6,788 nt of DNA from Lachnospiraceae bacterium UBA4316 (GTDB taxonomy: Bacteria > Bacillota > Clostridia > Lachnospirales > Lachnospiraceae): the NCBI GenBank assembly GCA_002394535.1, contig DGUG01000041.1:1-6788 (forward strand). The letters run 5' to 3'. Below are positions 1 to 6,786 of this stretch, piece after piece; positions within the stretch are counted from its first letter, which is position 1; each line of letters opens with the position of its first letter. Under the pieces are notes generated by a model. It saw only the letters and a program-made list of their open reading frames with translations. It was not told the origin of the DNA and did not search any database. The position numbers and the translations under genes were made by a program.

Positions 1-70
1 CGCCACATCCAACAAGAAGAGAAGCTGTCATTGCTGTTGCAAGTAATACTGATAATACTTTTCTAGACAT
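1..70 (-). CDS. N-terminus of a lipoprotein, probable sugar ABC transporter substrate-binding protein (partial)
   Basis: Only the first 23 codons are inside the window. They read MSRKVLSVLLATAMTASLLV followed by Gly-Cys-Gly. This is a complete lipoprotein signal peptide: a positive n-region (R3, K4), a hydrophobic core, and a lipobox L19-V20-G21-C22 that predicts a diacylglyceryl-modified Cys22 anchored outside the membrane. The start is well supported by a Shine-Dalgarno sequence six bases upstream. The gene lies just after a terminator and a regulatory region that follow a sugar-sensing operon, so it is probably the binding protein of the importer that the operon controls. The mature protein is not visible. 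The substrate and even the binding-protein assignment are inferred from context; any other lipoprotein remains possible. Confidence 0.75.
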   Translation of the reverse strand, partial: MSRKVLSVLLATAMTASLLVGCG

Positions 71-76
71 TTTTTG

Positions 77-85
77 TCCTCCCTT
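77..85 (-). promoter_or_regulatory. Strong ribosome binding site of the downstream lipoprotein
   Basis: The minus strand reads AAGGGAGGA, six bases before the ATG at 70. It is by far the best Shine-Dalgarno match in the window. The sensing-operon genes have weak, displaced or absent sites, so this gene is likely made at a much higher level, as expected for a transport binding protein compared with sensor components. Confidence 0.8.
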
Positions 86-94
86 AAATTTTCT

Positions 95-117
95 CCGGAT
101 GACACTATGTCACCCGA
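95..117 (-). promoter_or_regulatory. Hairpin in the 5' leader of the downstream lipoprotein gene
   Basis: The minus strand holds the arms UCGGGUGACA and UGUCAUCCGG around a three-base UAG loop. They form about ten pairs, two of them G-U. The hairpin ends nine bases before the Shine-Dalgarno sequence and is not followed by a U-tract, so it is not a terminator. If the -10 element proposed at 126..131 is right, transcription starts near 119 and this stem lies at the extreme 5' end of the mRNA, where it could slow decay. As DNA it could also be a repressor operator, since it is nearly palindromic. The pairing is read directly; the function is inferred. Confidence 0.5.
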
Positions 118-125
118 CAGTTAAC

Positions 126-154
126 ACAATATCACGATGCAATCTAGAAAGACT
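126..154 (-). promoter_or_regulatory. Candidate promoter of the downstream lipoprotein gene
   Basis: The minus strand contains TGATATTGT, an extended -10 arrangement: TG at 134..133, one base, then TATTGT at 131..126, which matches four of six consensus positions. The hexamer 17 bases upstream (154..149, AGTCTT) is a poor -35 box. A weak -35 with an extended -10 would fit a promoter that needs an activator, such as the AraC-type regulator encoded next door. Transcription would begin near 119, giving a leader of about 49 bases. This is a by-eye call with no other support. Confidence 0.3.
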
Positions 155-155
155 T

Positions 156-181
156 GTTGATTTCTTCATTTTTTTATCAAC
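156..181. repeat. Inverted repeat upstream of the candidate promoter (possible operator)
   Basis: GTTGAT at 156..161 and ATCAAC at 176..181 are perfect six-base inverted arms, separated by a 14-base T-rich spacer. The repeat lies between the terminator U-tract and the candidate -35 box, where an activator would bind. AraC-type regulators more often use direct repeats, and six-base arms in AT-rich DNA can occur by chance, so this is only a candidate regulatory site. Confidence 0.25.
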
Positions 182-190
182 CTTTTTCGT

Positions 191-243
191 AAAAAAACAA
201 AACTAGCACAATTTTGTTACAGTATCCGCAAAATTGTGCTAGT
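191..243 (-). terminator. Intrinsic terminator of the sensing operon
   Basis: A perfect 15-base inverted repeat (202..216 with 229..243, arm ACTAGCACAATTTTG) encloses a 12-base loop. On the minus strand it is followed by TTTGTTTTTTT (201..191), a typical U-tract. It begins 24 bases after the stop codon of the XylF-like lipoprotein gene. The stem is AT-rich but long and uninterrupted. It separates the sensing unit from the next gene, which must then have its own promoter or depend on read-through. On the plus strand the flank is only weakly T-rich and no plus-strand gene ends here. Confidence 0.9.
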
Positions 244-267
244 CATTCTTTTATATGATATTGAAAG

Positions 268-1299
268 TCACTGAACATTAAGGTAAATCTCGTTTTTCTG
301 GTGATACTTCCCGGTTATCACTTCATCCATATTGGCCTTTGTTACGGCTATAGGCTCAAGTCTTTCATAGGGAACGTCATAGGTTCCGTCGTTAAAAGTA
401 TCCTTGAGTCCGAGCGGAACACCTCCTGCCATGTCAACCGCTCTTTCAGCTGCTCTTATGGCAAGCTTTTCCACCGGCTTGTACACAGTCATATATTGCG
501 TTCCTTCCACTATCCTCTGACATGCTTCAAGATCAGCATCCTGTCCGACCACACATACTTTTCCGCCCAGTCTTTTTTCTATAAGAGCCCTTATGGCATG
601 AGCCGCCAGATTATCATTTCCGCACATTATGGCATCCGGTACCTTTCCTGTCTTAAGGTACTCATCGGTCACGGTAAATCCGTTTTCCGCAACCCATCCG
701 TTGGAATACTCCGCATAATCTATCTTTATTTTTGTGGTGGAAAGTATCCTTTCAAATCCGTCCTGTACCATCTGTACATTGTAATCGGTAGGCGATCCTT
801 TCACCTGGATGATCGTTCCGTCGTTACCTATATATTTCCTTATGTATTCCGCCATCAGCTCTCCTACCTTTTCATTATCAACCGAAAGGTACAGATCCAC
901 ATTTGCATTTCTGATGGGCCGGTCATAGGCTATAACCTTTATCCCTTCCTTTTTGGCCGCCGCAACAGTATCCTTAAGAGCAATATCGTCTATGGCTATC
1001 ACAACGATGACATCCATTTTCTTATCGATAAAATACTGTATCTGTTTTATCTGCTCTTCGACTTCTCCGTTGGCATTCTGGACATTTACCTCGGCGCCGA
1101 GTTCCTGTGCTTTTGACACAAACAGATCACGTTCTCTCGACCATCTCTCTATAAGGAGAGAATCTATGGACAGTCCTATCTGGATACTGTCATCTTTCTG
1201 CTCGGGCTGCGGAGCATTTTTGGGTGTCGCAGAGGCACATCCCGTCATTCCCAATACAATTAATGCAGCTATTGCAATCAGAGTTCTTCTACAGTCCAC
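268..1299 (-). CDS. XylF-like sugar-binding lipoprotein (type I periplasmic binding fold)
   Basis: A complete 343-residue protein of the D-xylose-binding (XylF) branch of the type I sugar-binding proteins. Residues 1-21 are a lipoprotein signal (R4, R5, hydrophobic core, M-T-G-C with Cys21; Met at -3 is slightly unusual). The mature part carries XylF-like landmarks: IGLSIDSLLIERW (41-53), VNVQNANGE (71-79), AYDR (124-127), SVDNEKVGEL (139-148), GNDN (227-230), GQDADL (252-257) and MTVYKP (270-275). Length fits the family. The start is a GTG inside the end of the regulator gene (11-base overlap); AAGGAG lies ten bases upstream and no in-frame ATG is available. A binding protein encoded with a kinase-regulator pair, with no permease or ATPase gene in the same unit, suggests sensing, though it could also feed the downstream importer. 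Xylose or a similar monosaccharide is the likeliest ligand; this is inferred from family motifs only. Confidence 0.88.
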   Translation of the reverse strand: MDCRRTLIAIAALIVLGMTGCASATPKNAPQPEQKDDSIQIGLSIDSLLIERWSRERDLFVSKAQELGAEVNVQNANGEVEEQIKQIQYFIDKKMDVIVVIAIDDIALKDTVAAAKKEGIKVIAYDRPIRNANVDLYLSVDNEKVGELMAEYIRKYIGNDGTIIQVKGSPTDYNVQMVQDGFERILSTTKIKIDYAEYSNGWVAENGFTVTDEYLKTGKVPDAIMCGNDNLAAHAIRALIEKRLGGKVCVVGQDADLEACQRIVEGTQYMTVYKPVEKLAIRAAERAVDMAGGVPLGLKDTFNDGTYDVPYERLEPIAVTKANMDEVITGKYHQKNEIYLNVQ

Positions 1300-2899
1300 T
1301 TCCGGCTCTCTCCTTGTATTCAGTAGGTGTCATTCCCGTTGCTTTCTTAAATATTCTTGAGAAGTAGTTTGGATCCGAGTATCCGCAGTCACTACCGACT
1401 TCCTTGATACTCTTTGCAGGGTCCTTAAGCAGCTCTTTTGCCTTATCAACTCTCTTTTTCGTAAGATACTCCACGAAGCCTTCTCCGGTTTCCTCTTTAA
1501 AGAGCTTGCTGAAGTAATAGGAACTGATATTGAGCATTTCGGAAATCTCATTTAATGAAATATCCTTTTCCGTATTGTTCTCAATGTACTCAAGTGCCTG
1601 CTTTATCAGATAATGTGTATGGTCGCTCGTTCCGGTGGTCATATTGGAAGCTGCGGTCTTCATCTTGTCGATAAACCATGTTTTTATTTCTTCCATTGAA
1701 GACATGCCGTTTATGTCAGACAGATAATTCTTGCGGCTCTCGAATTCGTACAGATGTCCTCCGCTTTTGTACATATCGCTTTCCGCGCGAAGAACGAACT
1801 CCAATGATTTTAACTTGATGCTCATAACATCATCGGAATACTTACCGCTCATCCAGTCAAAAAATCTGCCGGAACTTAAAAGGCACCCGTCCACATCTCC
1901 GTCCCTAAGCTTCTCGAATATTTCGTTCTCGATATCCGAAGGGTAGCTCTCCTCATAGGATACCGCAATGGGCAGATCATCAACGTGGGCTACGCTTCCC
2001 TTTGTTGAATACAGGGCTTTAAGGGCTTCTTCGTATGATTCGTGACAGCTCTTCAGGCGCTTTATTCCGCCTATTCCGATACGGTACTGTATATCCGTGG
2101 CATTTCGCATCTCCCTGACAGCAACCCTTGACTTTTCGATAAGATCATCCCTTTCGTTGTACTCCATAGACATATCGTTTCTCGGAACAAAAAGAGGTAT
2201 CTTGTTGGAGCTTATGCTGCCTACAACCGCATCGGGAAAAGTATCCTTTATAATATCCCGTACCTTCGTGTAATAAACTGTCTGGGCCCTGACCGCCGAA
2301 CCTACCGCATTTGTCAGGTGGCTGCCCTGCTGCATATCCCCGAACATTACAGCCGCCATATATCCGTATGAACTGTCTATACCGAGAAGGCTCTTGTAAT
2401 TATCTATGTCTTCCTCAAAGGGCTCTTCAAAGATTATGCTGGATATGAATCCGTTTTCAATGATCGGAACAACCGTCTCAAGGCGCTCTTTTGTCTGAAG
2501 ATCCTGTCTTCTTTTCTCGCGCCTCATATCAAGCTCTTCTATCCCTTTGTTAATGACATTAACGATAGATTTCTGATTATAGGGCTTGTTCAGGTAATCG
2601 ATAACGCCGAGGCTGATGGCCTCCTTGGCATAGTCAAATTTATCATATGCGGTCAGAACAACAAATATAACCGACGGAAGTATGGATCTTATTTCTTTCA
2701 TTGCCTCTATTCCGTTTATTCCCGGCATCTGGATATCCATAAAAATGATATCGGGTCTGAAACGGTCGGCAACCTCAATCGCCATTCTCCCGGACTTTGC
2801 TGTTTCAATCTCAAACTGTGATTCGAAATTTTTGGTTATTATCATCGATAACGAATTGATAACAATTCCTTCATCGTCAGCCAATAAAATTCTATACAT
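1289..2899 (-). CDS. AraC-type two-component response regulator (YesN class)
   Basis: A 536-residue cytoplasmic transcription regulator. Residues 1-120 are a receiver domain with all key residues: acidic pocket D8-D9, phospho-acceptor D55 in FMDIQMPG, T83 and K105 in the NKPY motif. Residues about 130-420 form the long linker usual in YesN proteins; the stretch RIGIGGIKRL...SYEEALKAL (273-296) resembles the degenerate GGDEF-like module found in such regulators and in CdaR. Residues 430-536 are a complete AraC DNA-binding domain with two helix-turn-helix units (about 447-468 and 497-518), including GYSDPNYFSRIFKKATGMTP. ATG at 2899 overlaps the kinase stop by eight bases, with AAAGGTG seven bases upstream of it. 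It is the obvious partner of the adjacent kinase and probably activates the sugar uptake genes beyond the terminator. Specific targets are inferred from proximity. Confidence 0.95.
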   Translation of the reverse strand: MYRILLADDEGIVINSLSMIITKNFESQFEIETAKSGRMAIEVADRFRPDIIFMDIQMPGINGIEAMKEIRSILPSVIFVVLTAYDKFDYAKEAISLGVIDYLNKPYNQKSIVNVINKGIEELDMRREKRRQDLQTKERLETVVPIIENGFISSIIFEEPFEEDIDNYKSLLGIDSSYGYMAAVMFGDMQQGSHLTNAVGSAVRAQTVYYTKVRDIIKDTFPDAVVGSISSNKIPLFVPRNDMSMEYNERDDLIEKSRVAVREMRNATDIQYRIGIGGIKRLKSCHESYEEALKALYSTKGSVAHVDDLPIAVSYEESYPSDIENEIFEKLRDGDVDGCLLSSGRFFDWMSGKYSDDVMSIKLKSLEFVLRAESDMYKSGGHLYEFESRKNYLSDINGMSSMEEIKTWFIDKMKTAASNMTTGTSDHTHYLIKQALEYIENNTEKDISLNEISEMLNISSYYFSKLFKEETGEGFVEYLTKKRVDKAKELLKDPAKSIKEVGSDCGYSDPNYFSRIFKKATGMTPTEYKERAGSGL

Positions 2900-4385
2900 G
2901 CAGTGGCACCTTTATAATAAATTCCGTTCCTTTATTCCTACCTTCACTGAAGATTTCCATTACATCACTTCTGCCGGTAAATATCTGGAGTCTCTCAATA
3001 ACGTTTCCAAGACCGATACCGTTGGATGCCGCATGATCCGCCGATACCTCACCCACGGCTTCTCCGGAGAGTATCCTCTCTATCTGCTCTCTTTCCATAC
3101 CGATACCGTTATCCTTTATGGACAGAAGAACATATCCATTCTCTTTATAAACCTTAAGGTCAATGTGTCCTTCCCAGTCGATATCCCTTATGCCGTAATT
3201 TACCGCATTTTCAACTATCGGCTGCAGGATCATACTCGGAACACGCACATGGACAACATCCTCGTCTACATCTTTGGAATAATGTATCTCTCCGGTAAAC
3301 CTTACATTCAGAATGTAAACATATTTATCCACAAGAGCTACTTCTTCTCCGATAGTGGCATCGTTATTTATCTTCTTAATATTATATCTGAAAAAATCAG
3401 CCATGTTCTCAATGAATTCGGTAGTCTTGTCCGCTCCCTCCATCATGGCAAGCTGCTCTCCGGCGTTTAAAGTATTAAACAGGAAATGCGGATTGATCTG
3501 GGCCTGAAGAGAACGAAGCTGAACCTCCTTCATTCGGTTTTCCATTACTAGTTCATGTTCTTTGAGCATGCTTTCACGCATGACGCTGTCCTTGATCTCG
3601 GCAATATATTTCTGGATACTTGCAAGCATCTGCTTAAATGCCTTGGACACAACGCTTATCTCATCACCGCCCTCTGCTAATTGAACCTTCACGTCAAAGT
3701 TTCCTTCTGCAACTTCATTTGCAGCCTGTGACAGGTCTATTAGCGGAAGTGTCATACTCTTTGTCATGAGAAACACGACAATAACATTTACAAATCCGAT
3801 AAAAAACAGGATAAGTATCGTTATCATTTCCATGTATCTAAGGGATGACAGCAAAATGCTGTAATCGGATGTATTCTTCTTGAACTGGTTGTTGTTAAGT
3901 GAGTAGATGCATGTTTGAAGATCGGAATACATTTCAACGGTTTCTTCGTAGGAGGACTTATATTTTTCAATGTTTCTTCCACGTTTTGCGGTTATTGTCT
4001 CCCCGGCTGTCCTGAGATATTTTTCCGACTGATGAACTATGTTTTCCTGCATAGCATAGACGGCGGTTCCTGAGTTTTTAAGATCAAGTGAGGCCAGTCC
4101 GTTTCTGTAATCCTGCTCAGCCTTATAATAATCGTTAAGTGCGCTTGTTCCCTTACTTTCCAGATACTCCCTCATGGAATTCTGCAATGCGGTAAGGTTG
4201 TCGGACAGCTCATTAAGGCTTACATTTACGACATAGATCTCATCGACCCTTTCGATCATTGTATTTATACTTATGTACATATAAATATTGACAGCAAGGA
4301 TAAGTATGACCGGAATGATAAAAGCGACCAGCATCTTGGATCTTACCGAAGCGTTATTCCATTTTCTTCTGATCGCTCCGGTCAT
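2892..4385 (-). CDS. Sensor histidine kinase (LytS/YesM class, HisKA_7TM-free His_kinase family)
   Basis: A 497-residue membrane kinase counted from ATG 4385. Membrane helix 1 is about 18-39 and helix 2 about 186-207. Between them lies an external domain of roughly 145 residues, apparently all helical and without a Cache-like pattern. A HAMP linker (about 208-260) follows, then a coiled segment. The phospho-acceptor motif is QINPHFLFNTLN with H300. The ATP-binding domain has an N box (PIVENAVNYG, N393), G1 (DNGIGM, D425) and G2 (NGIGLGN, 455-461). It autophosphorylates and passes phosphate to the AraC-type regulator encoded eight bases in overlap downstream. The small helical sensor domain and the binding-protein gene directly upstream suggest that ligand is detected through that protein. 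A GTG at 4391 would add two residues and overlap the upstream stop; the ATG is preferred for its ribosome site. Confidence 0.93.
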   Translation of the reverse strand: MTGAIRRKWNNASVRSKMLVAFIIPVILILAVNIYMYISINTMIERVDEIYVVNVSLNELSDNLTALQNSMREYLESKGTSALNDYYKAEQDYRNGLASLDLKNSGTAVYAMQENIVHQSEKYLRTAGETITAKRGRNIEKYKSSYEETVEMYSDLQTCIYSLNNNQFKKNTSDYSILLSSLRYMEMITILILFFIGFVNVIVVFLMTKSMTLPLIDLSQAANEVAEGNFDVKVQLAEGGDEISVVSKAFKQMLASIQKYIAEIKDSVMRESMLKEHELVMENRMKEVQLRSLQAQINPHFLFNTLNAGEQLAMMEGADKTTEFIENMADFFRYNIKKINNDATIGEEVALVDKYVYILNVRFTGEIHYSKDVDEDVVHVRVPSMILQPIVENAVNYGIRDIDWEGHIDLKVYKENGYVLLSIKDNGIGMEREQIERILSGEAVGEVSADHAASNGIGLGNVIERLQIFTGRSDVMEIFSEGRNKGTEFIIKVPLHV

Positions 4386-4387
4386 TA

Positions 4388-5455
4388 TCACTCCGTCCTG
4401 TCCGCTTTTTCACTTATCATATTATGTGCCTTGTTCTGGTCCACAACTTCGACCCCTACCGGCAGATATGAGTTGGTGTAACCCATATTGTTGTACTCAT
4501 ACAATGCCTGAATACAGGATTTCCCCATTTCCTGCGTATCAACCGAAATCGTGGAGAAGATGACCTGCTTATCAACAGCATCAAGAATCGTATCATTTGC
4601 AAAATATCCTATTATCTGGATCTCTCCCACCAGATTATAGTCAACAACCGCCTGATATGCACAACGGGTATATACGCTGTTGACACACAGCATTATGTCC
4701 GGAAGATTCTCTTTCTCCAGAAATATGTTTCTGATACTCTCTTCCGCACTGAATATATCTTCTGCCTCGATTCTCGTTACAACTATCTCCGGAAGAAAAT
4801 CCTCTTCGTTTTTTTCGCGGAGATAGTCCTCAATTGCCATAACTATGAGGTTTGAAGCTCCCTCCGACATATCTGTATCAACCAGTATATCGATGGATGT
4901 ATCTGACATGTTTGTAGTATCGACAAGCTTTTCGATCTGCGTTGCGTACATCTGGCCAAGCTCATAATAGTTAAGGCCGACATAGCATTGACGTTTTGAT
5001 TTTTCAACATCATTCTGGAGAACAACAACGCCTGTTCCCTCATCGGATGCCTTGTCAATCAGATCAGCCACCTTGTCGCTTACCGCCCCTGAATACACTA
5101 TTCCGTCCACCCCGGAATTAACTGCTATACGCAAAATATCTTCCGTGGAATACTCTCTTCCGAGGTTGTTACCTATATCTTCAAGATAAATATTGTACTC
5201 TCTTGCCTGCTCATCTGCCGCATCAAAAACTTCCTGCCAGAAATCACTGTCCGAATCCTCAACAACAAAAGCATAGTGAAGATCATACTCCATCGTCTGC
5301 TCCTGCTCCACATTTCTGATCATTTTAGTGATAACACGAAAAATAATCCCCGTGACAACCGCTGCAACGATCATGATCACAGTTCCGACTATCATAAATC
5401 TGTATGATCTGTTAGAGTAACTCTCCCCGTTTGGTTCCTTCTTATCAAAAATCAT
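4388..5455 (-). CDS. Membrane-anchored sugar-binding-like protein, probable sensor partner of the kinase
   Basis: A 355-residue protein with a short cytoplasmic tail (1-19), one uncleaved membrane helix (about 20-42, FMIVGTVIMIVAAVV core) and an external type I sugar-binding domain (about 58-345). It has no lipobox. Fold landmarks are DFWQEVFDAADEQA (71-84), NSGVDGIVYSG (113-123), VGLNYYELGQMYA (159-171), LPDIMLCVNS (251-260), IIGYFANDTILDAV (281-294) and STISVDTQEMG (301-311). The pocket motifs typical of XylF (YDR, GNDN, GQDADL) are replaced, so the ligand may differ or binding may be lost. ATG 5455 overlaps the ftsH stop as ATGA. No Shine-Dalgarno sequence precedes it, and the frame has no earlier start before a stop at 5482, so translation probably depends on ftsH. 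The order before the kinase matches known binding-protein/kinase/regulator systems (AraP, XylFII). The role is inferred. Confidence 0.87.
   Translation of the reverse strand: MIFDKKEPNGESYSNRSYRFMIVGTVIMIVAAVVTGIIFRVITKMIRNVEQEQTMEYDLHYAFVVEDSDSDFWQEVFDAADEQAREYNIYLEDIGNNLGREYSTEDILRIAVNSGVDGIVYSGAVSDKVADLIDKASDEGTGVVVLQNDVEKSKRQCYVGLNYYELGQMYATQIEKLVDTTNMSDTSIDILVDTDMSEGASNLIVMAIEDYLREKNEEDFLPEIVVTRIEAEDIFSAEESIRNIFLEKENLPDIMLCVNSVYTRCAYQAVVDYNLVGEIQIIGYFANDTILDAVDKQVIFSTISVDTQEMGKSCIQALYEYNNMGYTNSYLPVGVEVVDQNKAHNMISEKADRTE
4391..4394 (-). promoter_or_regulatory. Ribosome binding site deciding the kinase start
   Basis: The minus strand reads GGAG, then TGATA, then ATG at 4385. The five-base spacing favours this ATG over the in-frame GTG at 4391, which overlaps the GGAG-containing stretch itself. 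The stop codon TGA of the upstream binding protein (4390..4388) lies between the site and the ATG, so ribosomes ending there can restart directly. Confidence 0.55.
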
Positions 5456-6786
5456 ACTGTCGCGTCTACTATCGTACCTTTATGCAAATCTTCGAAATCT
5501 GTCTGAGTTGTGGTTTCGTTTAACTCCTCCCCTCCGACGGATTCAAATTCATCTTTATCCTCTTCTGATTCATCCGTAGTTTTTTCTTCTTCCGGATATT
5601 TGGTTCTGAATATTTCCATAAACTGTTTGCCGGTTATACTTTCCTTCTCAAGAAGATATTCCGCCAGCCTGTCAAGAAGATCCCTGTTTTCGTTAAGAAG
5701 ACGCTTCGCTTCCTCATACGCCTCCGACAGTATCCTCATAACTTCTTCATCAACACCGGCGGCGGTTTCATCTGCACATTCCATTACCATGCGTCCGCTT
5801 AAATATCTGTCTTCCACGCTTTCAAGCTTGATAAGTCCAAACCTTTCAGACATACCGAATCTTGTAACCATAGCTCTTGCAAGTGATGTAGCCTTTTCTA
5901 TATCATTGCTCGCTCCGTTCGTAATAGAAGCAAATATCAGTTCCTCGGCTGCACGTCCGGCAAGGGCGGTAACTATCTGTTCATAAAGCTCCTCTTTTGA
6001 CTCCAGATGCTTTTCCTCTTCCGGAACATACCACGCATATCCGAGAGCGCCCATTGTCCTCGGTACTATGGTAATCTTCTGGATAGGGTCCGTATTTTTC
6101 TGAAGTGCGGAAGCAAGTGCATGTCCTATTTCATGATACGATACAATCTTGCGCTCTTTCTTGGTCATTATCCGGTCTTTCTTCTCTTTACCCATCATAA
6201 CGACTTCTATCGCTTCGAGGAGATCCTTCTGGTTGACCGCTTCTCTGCCGCTCTTTACGGCATTTATCGCAGCTTCGTTTACCATATTGGCAAGATCGGA
6301 ACCGACTGCTCCGGCCGTAGCAAGTGCAATTTCATCAAAATCTACCGAATCGTCAAGAAGAACATCCTTCGAGTGAACCTTAAGCGTCTCTTTTCGTCCC
6401 TTAAGATCAGGTTTGTCAACGATTATCCTTCTGTCAAAACGTCCGGGACGCAGAAGTGCTTTATCAAGTATTTCCGGTCTGTTTGTTGCGGCAAGTATCA
6501 TTATACCCTTTGCACTGTCAAAACCGTCCATTTCTGACAGCAGCTGGTTAAGGGTCTGTTCTCTTTCGTCATTTCCGCCGCCGTAACGTGAATCCCTTGA
6601 TTTTCCGATGGCATCTATCTCATCTATGAATATTATGCAGGGAGCGTTCTTCTGTGCATCCTTGAACAGATCCCTTACTCTTGATGCACCGACACCTACA
6701 TACATCTCTACAAAATCCGAGCCCGCAAGAGAAAAGAAAGGAACGTGGGCTTCGCCTGCAACCGCCTTGGCAAGAAGTGTCTTACC
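5452..6786 (-). CDS. ftsH: ATP-dependent zinc metalloprotease FtsH (5' partial)
   Basis: The last 444 residues of an AAA+ membrane protease that unfolds and degrades membrane and cytosolic proteins. The window begins inside Walker A (GKT at residues 1-3), so about 200 N-terminal residues with the membrane helices are missing. Visible are the pore loop YVG (29-31), Walker B IIFIDE (D55, E56), the second region of homology with arginine fingers R113 and R116, the zinc motif HEIGH (H218, E219, H222) and the likely third ligand D295 in [10 protein letters not shown]. All catalytic residues are present, so the enzyme should be active. A hydrophilic tail of about 47 residues (encoded 5595..5455) is rich in Asp and Glu. 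The EETAA-like [12 protein letters not shown] and [10 protein letters not shown] segments recall a clostridial FtsH paralogue. Its stop overlaps the next start as ATGA, which ties it to the sugar-sensing genes. Confidence 0.96.
   Translation of the reverse strand, partial: GKTLLAKAVAGEAHVPFFSLAGSDFVEMYVGVGASRVRDLFKDAQKNAPCIIFIDEIDAIGKSRDSRYGGGNDEREQTLNQLLSEMDGFDSAKGIMILAATNRPEILDKALLRPGRFDRRIIVDKPDLKGRKETLKVHSKDVLLDDSVDFDEIALATAGAVGSDLANMVNEAAINAVKSGREAVNQKDLLEAIEVVMMGKEKKDRIMTKKERKIVSYHEIGHALASALQKNTDPIQKITIVPRTMGALGYAWYVPEEEKHLESKEELYEQIVTALAGRAAEELIFASITNGASNDIEKATSLARAMVTRFGMSERFGLIKLESVEDRYLSGRMVMECADETAAGVDEEVMRILSEAYEEAKRLLNENRDLLDRLAEYLLEKESITGKQFMEIFRTKYPEEEKTTDESEEDKDEFESVGGEELNETTTQTDFEDLHKGTIVDATV

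Noticed and set aside
152..180. TTGATA (minus strand, 180..175) as a -35 box
   Set aside because: At 17 or 18 bases downstream the sequence is ACAAGT or CAAGTC, which does not resemble a -10 element.
301..1116. Long open frame on the plus strand
   Set aside because: It lies wholly antisense to the XylF-like gene, whose family motifs run through the same DNA; its translation shows no recognisable domain.
2682..3470. Plus-strand open frame spanning the regulator-kinase junction
   Set aside because: It crosses the receiver domain and the kinase ATP-binding domain of two clear minus-strand genes and has no family features of its own.
4385..4391. GTG start for the kinase at 4391
   Set aside because: It adds only two residues and sits against the GGAG site, while the ATG at 4385 has proper five-base spacing; it cannot be fully excluded.
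5393..5395. Internal ATG (residue 21) as the start of the membrane-anchored binding protein
   Set aside because: It has no ribosome site either, would begin within the membrane helix, and would lose the ATGA coupling with ftsH.
5510..6537. Plus-strand open frames opposite ftsH, one of them rich in serine
   Set aside because: Serine-rich composition is the expected reverse reading of Glu/Lys-rich minus-strand codons; FtsH motifs are continuous on the other strand.
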